DNA of 54,107 bases from JAXHMM01 sp964528445 (GCA_964528445.1 CAZGSL010000015.1:1-54107), one strand, 5' to 3'. Numbered from the stretch's first letter, positions 1-9,061 are shown. The notes: a model not told the origin generated them from the letters alone. Made by a program: numbers and translations.

Positions 1-636
1 CACCTGCTGATCGTGGACAAACCGCATGATCTGCTCTCACAGGCGGATCATACCGGTGATCCCGATCTGCTGAGCCTCTGCAGGGAGTACCTGGGAAGGG
101 AAGGCAATCGCGAGCCGTTCCTGGGACTGGTGCATCGGCTGGACCGGCCGGCGGGAGGATTGATGATGCTGGGCAAGACCCGGCGGGCGGCGTCTGAACT
201 CTCCCGGCAGATGAGGGAGCGCACCCTTCGCAAAACCTATCGGGCGGTAGTCTTCGGCTCCCCGCCCTCCAACGGAGTTCTAACCCATCACCTTCGCAAG
301 GATCGCGATAGGAACGTGGTCACGACCGTTCCATCCTCCACCGGAAACGCCAAGAAGGCTGTGCTCTCATTCAGCCGGGAAGATGAGAGCGACGGTCTAT
401 CGCTTCTCTCGGTTCACCTCCAAACCGGTCGTCCTCACCAGATACGCGTTCAGTTCGCGGCGGAGGGTCATGGAATCTGGGGAGACTACAAATATGCCAA
501 ACCGGATCAGCCGGACGGACGTACGCTGGCTTTGCGCTCGACGGAACTGGTGCTTTTCCACCCGGAAAGCGGGGACGAAATGCGATTCGACTCTCCCCTT
601 CCGTCCCGGGAACCCTGGTCACGATTCCCGGGATAA
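1..636 (+). CDS. RluA-family RNA pseudouridine synthase, 5' truncated
   Basis: Isomerises specific uridines in rRNA or tRNA to pseudouridine in the cytoplasm. The reading frame is open to the first base of the window and begins HLLIVDKPHDLL, matching the start of the RluA catalytic domain, so the gene starts upstream and the GTG at 13 is not its true start. The catalytic signature HRLDRPAGG (about residues 46-54 of the visible part) carries the essential Asp. The C-terminal RPHQIRVQ motif is the conserved RluA segment. No S4 domain is visible, but it could lie upstream of the window. The exact target (RluC, RluD or TruC type) cannot be told from sequence. The next gene is 111 bp downstream on the same strand. 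Confidence 0.9.
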   Translation, partial: HLLIVDKPHDLLSQADHTGDPDLLSLCREYLGREGNREPFLGLVHRLDRPAGGLMMLGKTRRAASELSRQMRERTLRKTYRAVVFGSPPSNGVLTHHLRKDRDRNVVTTVPSSTGNAKKAVLSFSREDESDGLSLLSVHLQTGRPHQIRVQFAAEGHGIWGDYKYAKPDQPDGRTLALRSTELVLFHPESGDEMRFDSPLPSREPWSRFPG

Positions 637-747
637 ATTTTTAAATAAAAAGTTGGAACACTGACCGATTGATCTGTGTTGCAGGATTGAGTTGTTCAAA
701 AGAAGGTCATAAAACGCTAAAAACCCTTCCGATTCCGGGGATCAGCC

Positions 748-1659
748 ATGTCAGACAGCAGCATATCCAAAAGCGAAGCACTGGAGCTCATCACTCCGGT
801 CATCGACGGCGAGGTTTCCGAAGAAAAACAAAATGCTTTTTTCCAATACATAGAGAGTGACCCGAAAGTTCGCCGCCAGTACGAGTCCGAGAAAAAGATA
901 AAGGAGCTGATGGCGGAACGGTGTCCCTGCCGGGAGGCTCCCCCCCACCTCCGCGAGCTTATCCGGGATTTAGTAAGCGAGAAGCGGTCCGAAGAAGCCT
1001 CCGATGAAATGCACGATCTTCGGATGGATCATCCCTCCTATATTAAAAGCGAGGGGGGCGAACAAAAGCAAAAAGAGCCGAATTTTTCGCGACGATACCG
1101 CTGGCCGCTGGCCGCAGCCGCATCCCTTCTGCTGCTTGTGGCCATACTCGGTTTGTGGCCCTACGGGGGCAATCCCGTCTCCGGCAGTGACAACTACAAT
1201 GTGGAAGAGTATGTCTACCGGCACTATTCCGATTACAACGACGACCTCGTCCGCCCAACCATCAACACGGCCAGTATAAGCAGCGCGGAACTGAGCCTCT
1301 CGGAAGGATACGGCCTCTCCATGCAGGTACCCCCGCTTAACGATACCGAGTTCGCCGGGGTGGTCTTTTCCGAGTTCGTCCCCGGTTTCGAGACGCCGAT
1401 GTTCAAATACTACCAGCCATCCGCCGATCAAAATATCTATATATTCGCCTTCAATATTGATTCGCTGGAGCGGTACAAAAAACTGAAACGGACCCGGTCG
1501 GCCATTGAGAACTGCAAAACCCGCAAAGATTTCCACGTGATAGATATTGAAGGGAAGCACGTGGTTACCTGGAAGTGGGAGAATACGTGGTACGCCGCCA
1601 TCAGCAACCACGACGGAAACAGGCTGGCATCGCTGGTCGCCCCGCTCAACGGGGAATAG
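748..1659 (+). CDS. Single-pass membrane protein with anti-sigma-like N-terminus
   Basis: Residues 1-75 resemble the cytoplasmic anti-sigma helix bundle of FCB-group regulators: an IDGEVSEE stretch, a D-x-x-x-x-R-x-Y helix and a CPCREAPPHLRELI segment. The canonical zinc-binding His-x3-Cys-x2-Cys is absent; only CxC remains. One transmembrane segment follows at about residues 122-140 (RWPLAAAASLLLLVAILGLW). The remaining 160 residues would be periplasmic and have no family I recognise. The topology fits a membrane anti-sigma factor that senses an envelope signal, but no sigma gene is adjacent. The ATG at 748 has a weak GGGGAT 6-7 bp upstream. A second protein with the same kind of N-terminus lies at 35998-36261. 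The function is inferred only. Confidence 0.6.
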   Translation: MSDSSISKSEALELITPVIDGEVSEEKQNAFFQYIESDPKVRRQYESEKKIKELMAERCPCREAPPHLRELIRDLVSEKRSEEASDEMHDLRMDHPSYIKSEGGEQKQKEPNFSRRYRWPLAAAASLLLLVAILGLWPYGGNPVSGSDNYNVEEYVYRHYSDYNDDLVRPTINTASISSAELSLSEGYGLSMQVPPLNDTEFAGVVFSEFVPGFETPMFKYYQPSADQNIYIFAFNIDSLERYKKLKRTRSAIENCKTRKDFHVIDIEGKHVVTWKWENTWYAAISNHDGNRLASLVAPLNGE

Positions 1660-1670
1660 CTTCTGCCGTT

Positions 1671-2926
1671 TTACTCCTCCTCGCCCTCCTCCGAATCGGN
1701 NNNNNNNNNNNNNNNNNNNNNNNNNNNNNNNNNNNNNNNNNNNNNNNNNNNNNNNNNNNNNNNNNNNNNNNNNNNNNNNNNNNNNNNNNNNNNNNNNNNC
1801 CCCGTTCGGCAATCTCCATGGCGTTTTTGTTCTGGTACTCCTGTTTCCAGACGCTGTCGATCGTAGCCAGGGTGGCCAGGAGCGTGGAGGGACTCACGAT
1901 GACAATATTCTTCTCGAATGCTTCGTAGTAAAGATCCGTATCCTCTTGCAGGGCAACGCCGAACGCAGATTCAATTGGAACGAACATAAGTATAAAATTG
2001 GGACTCTTCTCCCCATACAGGTCCTGGTAGTTCTTGGCACTGAGTCCCTTGACGTGGGATCGAAGCGACTGCACATGGCGGCGCAGGTGCCGGTTTCTCT
2101 CCTCTTCCTCCTCGGCCGACACAAACTGTTCGTAGGCCGATAGCGAGACCTTGGAGTCGATGACGATGTGCTTTTCATCGGGAAGGCGTACTACCACGTC
2201 CAGTACCCGCTGTCCCCCCTCCCCGGTCTGGGCTCCGACCTGGGTTTCGTATTCCCGTCCCTCCGTCAGGCCCGATTTCTCCAGGATACGCTGCAGAATC
2301 ACCTCACCCCACTTGCCCTGCTTGCCCGTATCACCCTTGAGCGCCCGGGTCAGATCCTTTGCCTCGCTGCTCATCTGCTGGTTGAGCTCGTAGAGATGCT
2401 TCAGGTGCTGCTCAAGGGAGCTCCGTCCTTTAATATCCTCCTTGTGGGTCTCCTCCACCTTCTTTTTGAACTCCTGAAGCTTCTCACCCAGCGGCTTGAG
2501 AAGTTCATCCAGCTTCTCCTTGTTCTGCTCGGTGAATTTCTTTGATTTCTCCTCCAGTATCCGGTTGGCCAGGTTTTCAAACTCCTCCTTGAAACGCTCC
2601 TGCAGGGCCTGCATCTCCTCTTTTTGTTCCTCGAGTCGTTCCTTGAGATTTTCGTAATCGGACTGCAGCCCGGCATTTTTCTTCTCCGCCTCATTCGCCC
2701 GCTCCTGCTGCTCCAGCATACGCTCCCGGTTCTCCGTGGACTCCTCCGCCAGGCGTTCGTTGCGCTCCTCCAGTCGGGAAACCGTACGCAGGGCCTCCTC
2801 TTTCTCCTCGTTCAGCCGACGAACCTCTTCGCCGGAGACCATGCCGCGGCTCTTCAGGTAGAGCCAGCAGAAGACGGCTCCCATGATAAGGCCGGTCAAC
2901 AGGAAGGCAAGAAATTCAAAATCCAT
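1671..2926 (-). CDS. rmuC: RmuC-type DNA recombination protein, C-terminal part lost in gap
   Basis: RmuC proteins limit DNA rearrangements such as inversion at short inverted repeats; they have a membrane anchor, a long coiled coil and a PD-(D/E)xK-like nuclease domain. Seen here: an N-terminal transmembrane segment (residues 4-24), a charged coiled coil to about residue 160, then the conserved domain with KGDTGKQGKWGEVIL and the typical HIVIDSKVSLSAYEQF (the core D-x-K) and ILMFVPIESAF motifs. The N gap removes the end of the conserved domain. On the far side, translation in the ORF frame is an artefact of the 100-N filler. Another minus frame gives an acidic DSEEGEEE followed by a TAA at 1671-1673, a more natural tail, so I place the end there. 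It is a separate unit from the fusion gene 141 bp upstream. Confidence 0.85.
1700..1799. other. Assembly gap (100 N)
   Basis: Exactly 100 consecutive N, the usual placeholder for a scaffold join of unknown length. It interrupts the 3' part of rmuC, so the reading frame across it is not reliable. Confidence 0.99.
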
Positions 2927-3067
2927 AATGGAAGCGTATAGCGTGAAAACTTGTGAAAGGGACGCTGCATCAATATAGCCAAAAGGAGCCGTGGAATGCC
3001 ATTGAGATATCGGACAGCCTCCGGCTGATTGCCCACAAGATGAGGGAGGACCGGCAGGCCTTACGAG

Positions 3068-5677
3068 CTAACCGCGGCGGAGAACGTGGTGAAAAAGCAG
3101 GGTAAGCAGACGACCTGTGGGGGCAGGCTTGTGTCCCCTCTCCGCCTGTATATGTCCAATTTTGAATGCCAGCCGCCACTGTTTCATCAGGATCCTCTGG
3201 GCGTCTAAAAAGGAGTGGGAGGCATCGTAGATATTGGTGGATTCCGACGTGACCCCGTTCACTTCGATGATCCGGAGGCCCTCCCCCCTTTTGAGCGCTT
3301 CCCGTGAGGGCGCCCGCAGATCGTAGCGACCGAAGAAAAATCCGTCGGCGGAACGGCTTATGCGGTCCATCTCCCGGCGAAGATTTTCACTGATCAGCTC
3401 CCCGCCGTCGGAGAATACGGACCCCTTGGCATGTGTGCCTATCTCTACAAGGGGAACCTGCTCTCCCTTTTCCGGGATGTCATAGAGTCGATCGCGGTGA
3501 ACCCGAAGATGGCGGGGTGCGAGACAGAGTGCCCTATCGTCTTCCAATATAAGTTCCTCCAGGGTGGAAACCCCGTCTCCTTCCACCAAGAGCATCTCCT
3601 TGCAGGTTATGGAGAAAATATTTCCCTGTTCCATGCCCGGATACCGGTAATAGAATACCCCGAATTCGTCCCCGCCCGCATACTGCTGTATCATCAGGTC
3701 CCTCTCGGATCCGGTGATCCTGTCTTCCAGCTCCCGACGGTGCCGAATAATTTCCACTCCCGAACCGCGTTCGCCGCGGTCGGGCTTTACCACCACCGGG
3801 AAGTCCAGTTCTCTCTTCTCCATAAACCGGTTCGCGGTTTCCAGGCGTTCTTTGCGTTCAAGATCCGAAGAGATAAGCCGGTAGGGAGCGACGGCCTCTT
3901 CATCGGGGAAAAGATCCAGGATGCCGCTCTTGGATTCCCCCACGAATCCACCTTCCGGAATGCCGGGATTGGCCGCCGTGAACACCGTAAGTCCGCGGTA
4001 CCTGAGGGAGAGCCAGAGGATATAGCAGAAAACCGGAAAGTAGATAACCCAGGGAGGCCAGAATTCCCAGTTGGTCAGCCGCTTCCAGCGGGAGATCAGC
4101 AGCCGTCGTCCCCGGTAGCTGAAAGCGGGCAGGACGACTTTAACGATCATAAGAAGCAGAAGCACAGCCCCCAGCACCACCCAGAGGGCATACTCGCGGT
4201 AGAGGGAGAAATAGGCGATCAGCTCCTGTCCCACCAGCATGGAGAGGCCCACCAGCAAGGGCGTCCAGATCACGGCGGCAATAAGGAAATAGAAGCTGAA
4301 CATCCAGAATCCGGCTCCGATGACCCCGGCGCTGAAATAGGTCGGCAGGCGGCTGCCCGGCAGGAACCGGCTGGCAATAATAATCGCCGGTCCCCGGGCG
4401 CTGAACCACTCCGCGCTCCGCTTCAGATCCGATTCCGACACCATCCATTTGAGCGGTGCACGTTTGACGGCGGGCCGGCCCAGCCAGCGGCCCACCAGGT
4501 AGAGCCCCATATCCCCTACCAATATGCCGATAAAACAGGCCGCCGTAGCCGGGAAGAATCCTATGAGACCCCGGGCGGCCAGCAGTCCCGCCCCGATGCA
4601 GGTCAGGTCCTCGCTGATGAACGTTGCGATGGCGATAAAAAACATGAGAAGGACCAGATTGAATCCGGTAAACCGGGAGAATTCGACACTCTCAAAGTCT
4701 CTCCTTGATTCCTTCAGCCGGGTGGAATCCGCCCGGGATGCGGTAATCCCTCCGTCCCGCTCCACCTGCCGGACAAAGGAGAGAATATCACGGGCCACTT
4801 CGGCGCCCCGGTTTTGGACAAGTTTGTGATCACTCCCCTCGTAAATTTCCAGCCGGCTCTGCGGAACAATGCGGTAGTGCTCGCGCGCGGCTACTGCCGG
4901 CACCACGGCATCCTCCTCTCCGTGCTGAATCAGCATGGGTCCGCGGTAGCGGCGCAGGTAGTCGCGCAGCGGACGCTGGTCGGAGTCGAAATGGGTGCGG
5001 GCCGGACCGGCATGGAGCGGCTTTTCCAGCAGGCCGAAATGCGGAACGGCGTTTCGCAGGAACCAGTAGGTACCCAGGCGTATGCCGTGAACGGCGTGGT
5101 TGAGCGGGCGGGATCCCAGCATCTCCAGCTCCTGGACTCCCATGGACGACAGCAGTATCAGGGAGGCGGTGGATGATGAGTCGTGGCGGCTGAAGCGGAT
5201 GGCGGCTGCCCCGCCCAGCTCATGCCCCAGCACGTGGGCCCGGTCTATCTCCAGGGAATCTAGCAGCTGTCCGGCGTAGACGGCCCAGGCGGACATGGAA
5301 TAGTCCGGCGCCTCCTGGTAGGCGCCCCCCTGGCCCGGCAGGTCCGGCGCGACCACCCTGAGGCTGTCGTCCAGGTAGGGCAGCAGCGAATCGAGAGCTC
5401 CCTCCTCTCCTTCCAGCAAGAGAAGCACGGGAGGTTCAGGATCGACGCCGGTATACAGGTCCCGGTAGGGAACCCGGACCCGAAGTCCGGAAACAAGGGT
5501 GTCTCCCGCCACGGCCTGGAGCCGGACCGAAGGTTTCTCCGGGTCCGCTACCATGATCTCGTTACCGGTAAATGCCTGCCAGGAGTGGGAAACGGCGAGC
5601 AGTCCCAGGTACAACACGGCAGCTGCCTTCCAGTTAAATCCTTTGTTGTTTACGGATGGGCTCATGGAAATGCTCAC
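3068..5677 (-). CDS. Fusion: alpha/beta hydrolase, DedA/VTT membrane domain, ATP-grasp
   Basis: An 869-residue protein with three parts. Residues 15-32 form a signal anchor. Residues 85-305 have an alpha/beta hydrolase fold: PDLPGQG, nucleophile elbow GHELGG at 151-156, acid Asp256 and His284, but Glu153 stands where the nucleophilic Ser should be. Residues 340-515 are a DedA/VTT domain (GDMGLYLVGRWLG; SRFLPGSRLP), the family that moves lipids between leaflets. A further membrane segment (541-560) leads to an ATP-grasp domain (600-835) with VVVKPDRGERGSG and the metal-binding IIEVNG (Glu805, Asn807). The gene follows olsB and olsA and overlaps the olsA stop as GTGA. An ATG at 5665, 7 nt after a GGTGAG, is an equally good start. 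A role in making, moving or modifying an aminolipid is inferred from its parts and neighbours. Confidence 0.8.
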   Translation of the reverse strand: MSISMSPSVNNKGFNWKAAAVLYLGLLAVSHSWQAFTGNEIMVADPEKPSVRLQAVAGDTLVSGLRVRVPYRDLYTGVDPEPPVLLLLEGEEGALDSLLPYLDDSLRVVAPDLPGQGGAYQEAPDYSMSAWAVYAGQLLDSLEIDRAHVLGHELGGAAAIRFSRHDSSSTASLILLSSMGVQELEMLGSRPLNHAVHGIRLGTYWFLRNAVPHFGLLEKPLHAGPARTHFDSDQRPLRDYLRRYRGPMLIQHGEEDAVVPAVAAREHYRIVPQSRLEIYEGSDHKLVQNRGAEVARDILSFVRQVERDGGITASRADSTRLKESRRDFESVEFSRFTGFNLVLLMFFIAIATFISEDLTCIGAGLLAARGLIGFFPATAACFIGILVGDMGLYLVGRWLGRPAVKRAPLKWMVSESDLKRSAEWFSARGPAIIIASRFLPGSRLPTYFSAGVIGAGFWMFSFYFLIAAVIWTPLLVGLSMLVGQELIAYFSLYREYALWVVLGAVLLLLMIVKVVLPAFSYRGRRLLISRWKRLTNWEFWPPWVIYFPVFCYILWLSLRYRGLTVFTAANPGIPEGGFVGESKSGILDLFPDEEAVAPYRLISSDLERKERLETANRFMEKRELDFPVVVKPDRGERGSGVEIIRHRRELEDRITGSERDLMIQQYAGGDEFGVFYYRYPGMEQGNIFSITCKEMLLVEGDGVSTLEELILEDDRALCLAPRHLRVHRDRLYDIPEKGEQVPLVEIGTHAKGSVFSDGGELISENLRREMDRISRSADGFFFGRYDLRAPSREALKRGEGLRIIEVNGVTSESTNIYDASHSFLDAQRILMKQWRLAFKIGHIQAERGHKPAPTGRLLTLLFHHVLRRG

Positions 5678-6432
5678 CGGACCGGTTTAAACAGCTTACC
5701 CACGCGTTTTCCCAGATCCGCAGCCAGCTCCTTGCGGTTGCTGGAGGAAACCGGTTCGCCTCCAAACCGGATAGTTACCTCGATCTCTTTCAGTTTGAGG
5801 AGATCCAGAAAATGGTCGAAAAATCCCATATCCCCCCACCAGCACACCCAGCGGGATGCCGGTCGGGTGGGATCCGCAGTTCGGTAATGGAGGGTGGCGT
5901 AGTGAACAGGACGGGCGTTTTGGGAGGCATAGTGGAACAGGGGGGGATGGAACGGAAGGACATCCTCCCCCCTGCTGCTCGTGCCTTCCGGAAAAAAAAT
6001 CACTCCCTCCCCCATTTGCAGGTGACGCTCAATCTCACCGTTCACCCTTATGAGATCACGGCTCTCCTGCCGGTCAACGAAAATTACGCCAAGTTGGCGG
6101 GTGGCCCACCCGAAAAAAGGCCAGGTCTGTAGCTCACTTTTGGCAATAAACGTTGCGTCGGTCATGAACCATAGCGGCACTACGTCCAGGTAACTAAGGT
6201 GATTGGTGACGAGAATAAAGGGACTTTGGGGCGGACGTCCCTCCACCGCCATGCGCAGGCCCAGCAGGCGGATGCATACGGAGGCCCACCAGTTCAGAAC
6301 TCGGTTCTTCCACGATACAAACACCCGGTTTCGGCCCCGGAGTACCACCCGGCCGCATGCCACTGCTCCCACCGTCAGAAAACAGCAGAGGAAAAATCCT
6401 ATCAGCTTGAGAAAGACCCGGATTCGCTCCAT
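5674..6432 (-). CDS. olsA: 1-acyl-glycerol-3-phosphate / lyso-ornithine lipid acyltransferase (PlsC family)
   Basis: Transfers an acyl chain to a lyso-lipid at the inner face of the membrane. The start is taken as the ATG at 6432 (MERIRVFLKL); the longer open frame upstream runs out of frame through the preceding gene. An N-terminal membrane helix (residues 8-26) is followed by the HX4D catalytic motif NHLSYLD (His78, Asp83) and the substrate motif FFPEGTSS near residue 145. The 252-residue length is normal for PlsC. It lies 10 bp behind the OlsB-like gene, an arrangement known for olsBA. That supports O-acylation of lyso-ornithine lipid, though ordinary phosphatidic acid synthesis cannot be excluded; a second PlsC homologue at 18137-18901 could do that job. 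Its stop overlaps the start of the fusion gene. Confidence 0.82.
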   Translation of the reverse strand: MERIRVFLKLIGFFLCCFLTVGAVACGRVVLRGRNRVFVSWKNRVLNWWASVCIRLLGLRMAVEGRPPQSPFILVTNHLSYLDVVPLWFMTDATFIAKSELQTWPFFGWATRQLGVIFVDRQESRDLIRVNGEIERHLQMGEGVIFFPEGTSSRGEDVLPFHPPLFHYASQNARPVHYATLHYRTADPTRPASRWVCWWGDMGFFDHFLDLLKLKEIEVTIRFGGEPVSSSNRKELAADLGKRVGKLFKPVR

Positions 6433-6442
6433 GACGCCCCGC

Positions 6443-7204
6443 CTATTTAAAGAAAAGCATGCGGGTCCGCTCGTCCAGCGTTTCCACATCGAGCACCACC
6501 AGGTAATCAATGGTCTTGAAATCGCTGTCCAGTGCGGGCGTGCTGCAGACCAGGGCCCCGACCTCCATATAGAGTCGAAAAAGCTGGGGAAGTTGCACCG
6601 ACTTCCAGTCGTCCTCTCCCCTTTCCGGTTCGTCGCAGCGATATTCGGGCTGGGCCCGCACCCGGATATCGGAGTGGACCAGGTTGTGCTCAACCAGGTA
6701 ATCCATAACCGTCCAGCCGTCCACCGGATTCTGGCTGGTGATGGAGCAGCAGCCGAGCAGGTAACGGCTGTCCGTCTGTTTTATAAACTCGGCTATTCCT
6801 CTCCAGAGCAGGTAGAGCACCCTGCCGTTTCGGTGTTCCTTGTCGATGCATGCACGCCCCACCTCCACGGATTGATTGAGCAGATCCTCAGGCATGGTGC
6901 TCATATCGTATTCGGTCGCCGTGTAGTAACCCTGGTTCCGTTTCGCTTTCTTGTAGGTCTGCATCCGGTAGGTACCGATGATCTCCTCCGACTGGCGCTC
7001 GATCACCAGCAGGTGGTGACAATAGGGGTCGAAACGGTCTTCGTCGCGTTCGGTCTCGTACGATCTCTCCAGTCCCTCTCCCAGCTCCAGGTTGAATACC
7101 ACAAAACGCAGATGCTGGGCGGCATGCATCTCCTCCTCGCTGGAGGCGAAACGCACCATGTACTTGTTGCTGGATATCAGGTTTTGGGCAGGATTGGTAT
7201 TCAC
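6443..7204 (-). CDS. olsB: OlsB-like N-acyltransferase (GNAT fold, hemolysin-type)
   Basis: Belongs to the OlsB/hemolysin acyltransferase family that forms the amide bond between ornithine (or a similar amino acid) and a 3-hydroxy fatty acid from acyl-ACP, the first step of ornithine-lipid synthesis. Family marks seen: RFVVFNLELG near the N-terminus, DRFDPYCHHLLV, EIIGTYRM, and the block VEVGRACIDKEHRNG followed by LLWRGIAEF. The open frame extends to a TTG at 7252, but a GAGAGG site 6 nt before the GTG at 7204 marks that as the likely start (253 residues). Together with olsA and the fusion gene it forms an operon. Amino-acid specificity is not evident; other amides, such as glycine or glutamine lipids, are made by relatives. 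Confidence 0.8.
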   Translation of the reverse strand: MNTNPAQNLISSNKYMVRFASSEEEMHAAQHLRFVVFNLELGEGLERSYETERDEDRFDPYCHHLLVIERQSEEIIGTYRMQTYKKAKRNQGYYTATEYDMSTMPEDLLNQSVEVGRACIDKEHRNGRVLYLLWRGIAEFIKQTDSRYLLGCCSITSQNPVDGWTVMDYLVEHNLVHSDIRVRAQPEYRCDEPERGEDDWKSVQLPQLFRLYMEVGALVCSTPALDSDFKTIDYLVVLDVETLDERTRMLFFK

Positions 7205-7210
7205 GACAGA

Positions 7211-7216
7211 CCTCTC
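7211..7216 (-). promoter_or_regulatory. Ribosome binding site deciding the olsB start
   Basis: Reads GAGAGG on the minus strand, 6 nt before the GTG at 7204. It favours this start over the TTG at 7252, which has no comparable site. Confidence 0.55.
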
Positions 7217-7389
7217 AGGAGGTTTAGGTTCGGAGAATGTATGCAGGCGCAATATACCAAGGGCTCACCGGATCCCCTACCGCCGCCTGCAACAGGTAAA
7301 AAACAGGGCTGTATTCTCAAATACAAACGGAAAATACCCTGGGCAAAAAGGTCAAAACGGATATTTTAAATTTCAATGCTTATATATTT

Positions 7390-7932
7390 TTGTTATTGTC
7401 AATTGCAAATCAAACACTCAGGCGTACGATTGACAGCGGCACATTGGAACTGGTAGCCAAGGAATACAAACCGCCCCTGTGGAGATACGGAACCATTGTC
7501 CTGGGACTTTTGACCGGGGCCGGCCTGCTGGTAATTTGGAAAATCGACGATCCCCTGTGGGGTAACGCCCTTCGGCTGGTCACCTTCATCTTTTTCGCCG
7601 GCTCTGTCGTATGCGGACTCAAATTGATGGAGGGGAGTTACATCGTTCGCTTGGAAGCCGAGAGCGGACGCCTGACGGTAGGATTCTACAAGGGCGACAC
7701 CCGTGTGGGCGAGGAGACGTTTTCGGGGAACAGCCTCCTGTCGGTGAACAGGAAACATGTGCGGAAGGGCGTGCCGGGGATCTATTCGTGGGAGGAGGTT
7801 TACCTGACCGGCCGCTTCGAAATAAAAGGGGATGACGTTCACCTTTTTCACTACGGGGGACGTCCCCTGCCGTTCGATCCCGCGGCGGCAAATCGTATTC
7901 ACGAATACCTCAGGGAGGAAACCGGATCCTGA
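7390..7932 (+). CDS. Small membrane protein of unknown function
   Basis: No family recognised. Two hydrophobic segments (about residues 32-50 and 62-80, a short hairpin across the membrane) are followed by a soluble C-terminal half rich in beta-strand-like stretches, a pleckstrin-homology-like layout common in small bacterial membrane proteins; this resemblance is a guess. No ATG is in frame. The TTG at 7390 is the outermost start. A TAnnTTTG-like box (TATTTTTG, 7385-7392) overlaps it, so a TTG at 7444 may be the true start. The gene stands alone between the divergent ols operon and the glycosylasparaginase gene 58 bp downstream. Confidence 0.5.
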   Translation: MLLSIANQTLRRTIDSGTLELVAKEYKPPLWRYGTIVLGLLTGAGLLVIWKIDDPLWGNALRLVTFIFFAGSVVCGLKLMEGSYIVRLEAESGRLTVGFYKGDTRVGEETFSGNSLLSVNRKHVRKGVPGIYSWEEVYLTGRFEIKGDDVHLFHYGGRPLPFDPAAANRIHEYLREETGS

Positions 7933-7990
7933 AAATCCTTTTTTATATATACAGTTGAAACGCAATCCGCAATAAAAAGACGGGGTTCTT

Positions 7991-9061
7991 ATGAAACGAA
8001 GTGATTTTATGAAACTTCTGGCAGGCGGTGCAGGGGCCCTGGCGCCGCTCTCATCCCTCGACCCTTTCCGCACCAAACCTGGCGGGGGACGCTCCTCCAA
8101 TGGTCTGCTGGCGGTCTCCAGCGGCAACGGTCTGCGGGCTACCGAACGGGCCATGGAACGCATGCGCAGCGGCGCTGACGCCCTCGACGCTGTAATAGAG
8201 GGCGTCAACATCGTGGAAGACGACCCGGAGGATATATCAGTAGGGTACGGTGGACTGCCGAACGAGGACGGGGTGGTTCAACTTGACGCCTGCTGCATGC
8301 ACGGTCCGACTCACAACGCGGGTTCCGTAGGGGCGCTGGAGGGAATAAAAAATCCCTCCAAAGTAGCCCGCCTCGTAATGGAACAGACCGACCATGTGCT
8401 GCTGGTAGGCAAAGGAGCGCAGGAATTTGCGAAAGCCCACGGGTTCCAGGTGGAAAATCTCCTCACCGAACGTTCCAGGCAGATCTGGCTTGACCATAAA
8501 GCCAGCCTGAGCGAAGACGACGACTGGTTCCCTCCGCAGGAAGAGGACGAATCACTCTCCTACCGGGGACTGGAAGTCTTCGGTTCGGGAAAAAACACCC
8601 GTATCACCGGGACCATCAGCTGCCTCGGCCTGGATCAGGAGGGCAACATCTCCGGGGTGACCACCACCAGCGGACTCTTCTATAAAATACCGGGCCGGGT
8701 GGGCGACAGCCCTATTATTGGCGCCGGACTCTACGTGGATAACGACGTGGGTGCCTGCGGGTCGACCGGCCGGGGTGAAGAAAACCTCAAGAATCTGAGC
8801 TGTTTCATGGTGGTTGAATTCATGAGGCAGGGCGACTCTCCCGAAGAGGCCTGCCTGAAGGTCTGCCAGCGCCTGGTCGATCATGCCAAAACTCCCAATC
8901 TGACAGACGAGGACGGAAACCCCGATTTCAATGTTAATTTTTATGCCCTCAACAAAGACGGGGAGTTCGGCTGCGGAGCTATTTACGGTCCTCCCTCCTT
9001 TGCGGTGCACGACGGCAGTGAAAACAGCCGGCGCGAGGGAGGTTACCTGATGGAGGGATGA
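7991..9061 (+). CDS. Glycosylasparaginase (N4-GlcNAc-asparaginase), Ntn hydrolase
   Basis: Splits the bond between N-acetylglucosamine and asparagine in glycoprotein fragments, or acts on related beta-aspartyl amides; made as a precursor that cleaves itself. The new N-terminal nucleophile is Thr208 in ITGTISC. The surrounding blocks GVTTTSG and YKIPGRVGDSPIIGAG, with substrate-binding Arg236, and the YVDNDVGACGSTGRG glycine loop are all family hallmarks. The first 22 residues look like an exported-protein leader: KRSDFMK is close to a Tat motif although the second Arg is lost. ATG start, 356 residues, normal length. Its 3' end overlaps the convergent M28 peptidase gene by 19 bp. Periplasmic location is inferred. 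Confidence 0.88.
   Translation: MKRSDFMKLLAGGAGALAPLSSLDPFRTKPGGGRSSNGLLAVSSGNGLRATERAMERMRSGADALDAVIEGVNIVEDDPEDISVGYGGLPNEDGVVQLDACCMHGPTHNAGSVGALEGIKNPSKVARLVMEQTDHVLLVGKGAQEFAKAHGFQVENLLTERSRQIWLDHKASLSEDDDWFPPQEEDESLSYRGLEVFGSGKNTRITGTISCLGLDQEGNISGVTTTSGLFYKIPGRVGDSPIIGAGLYVDNDVGACGSTGRGEENLKNLSCFMVVEFMRQGDSPEEACLKVCQRLVDHAKTPNLTDEDGNPDFNVNFYALNKDGEFGCGAIYGPPSFAVHDGSENSRREGGYLMEG

Noticed and set aside
2953..3105. Short plus-strand frame between rmuC and the fusion gene (50 codons, GTG start), ending in a charged helix-like stretch
   Set aside because: No ribosome site, GTG start, runs into the 3' end of the fusion gene and matches no family I know. It could be a small gene, but the evidence is too thin.
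7399..8211. 270-codon minus-strand frame across the 7390 and 7991 genes
   Set aside because: Spans two plus-strand genes and their intergenic region; no start signal or domain.
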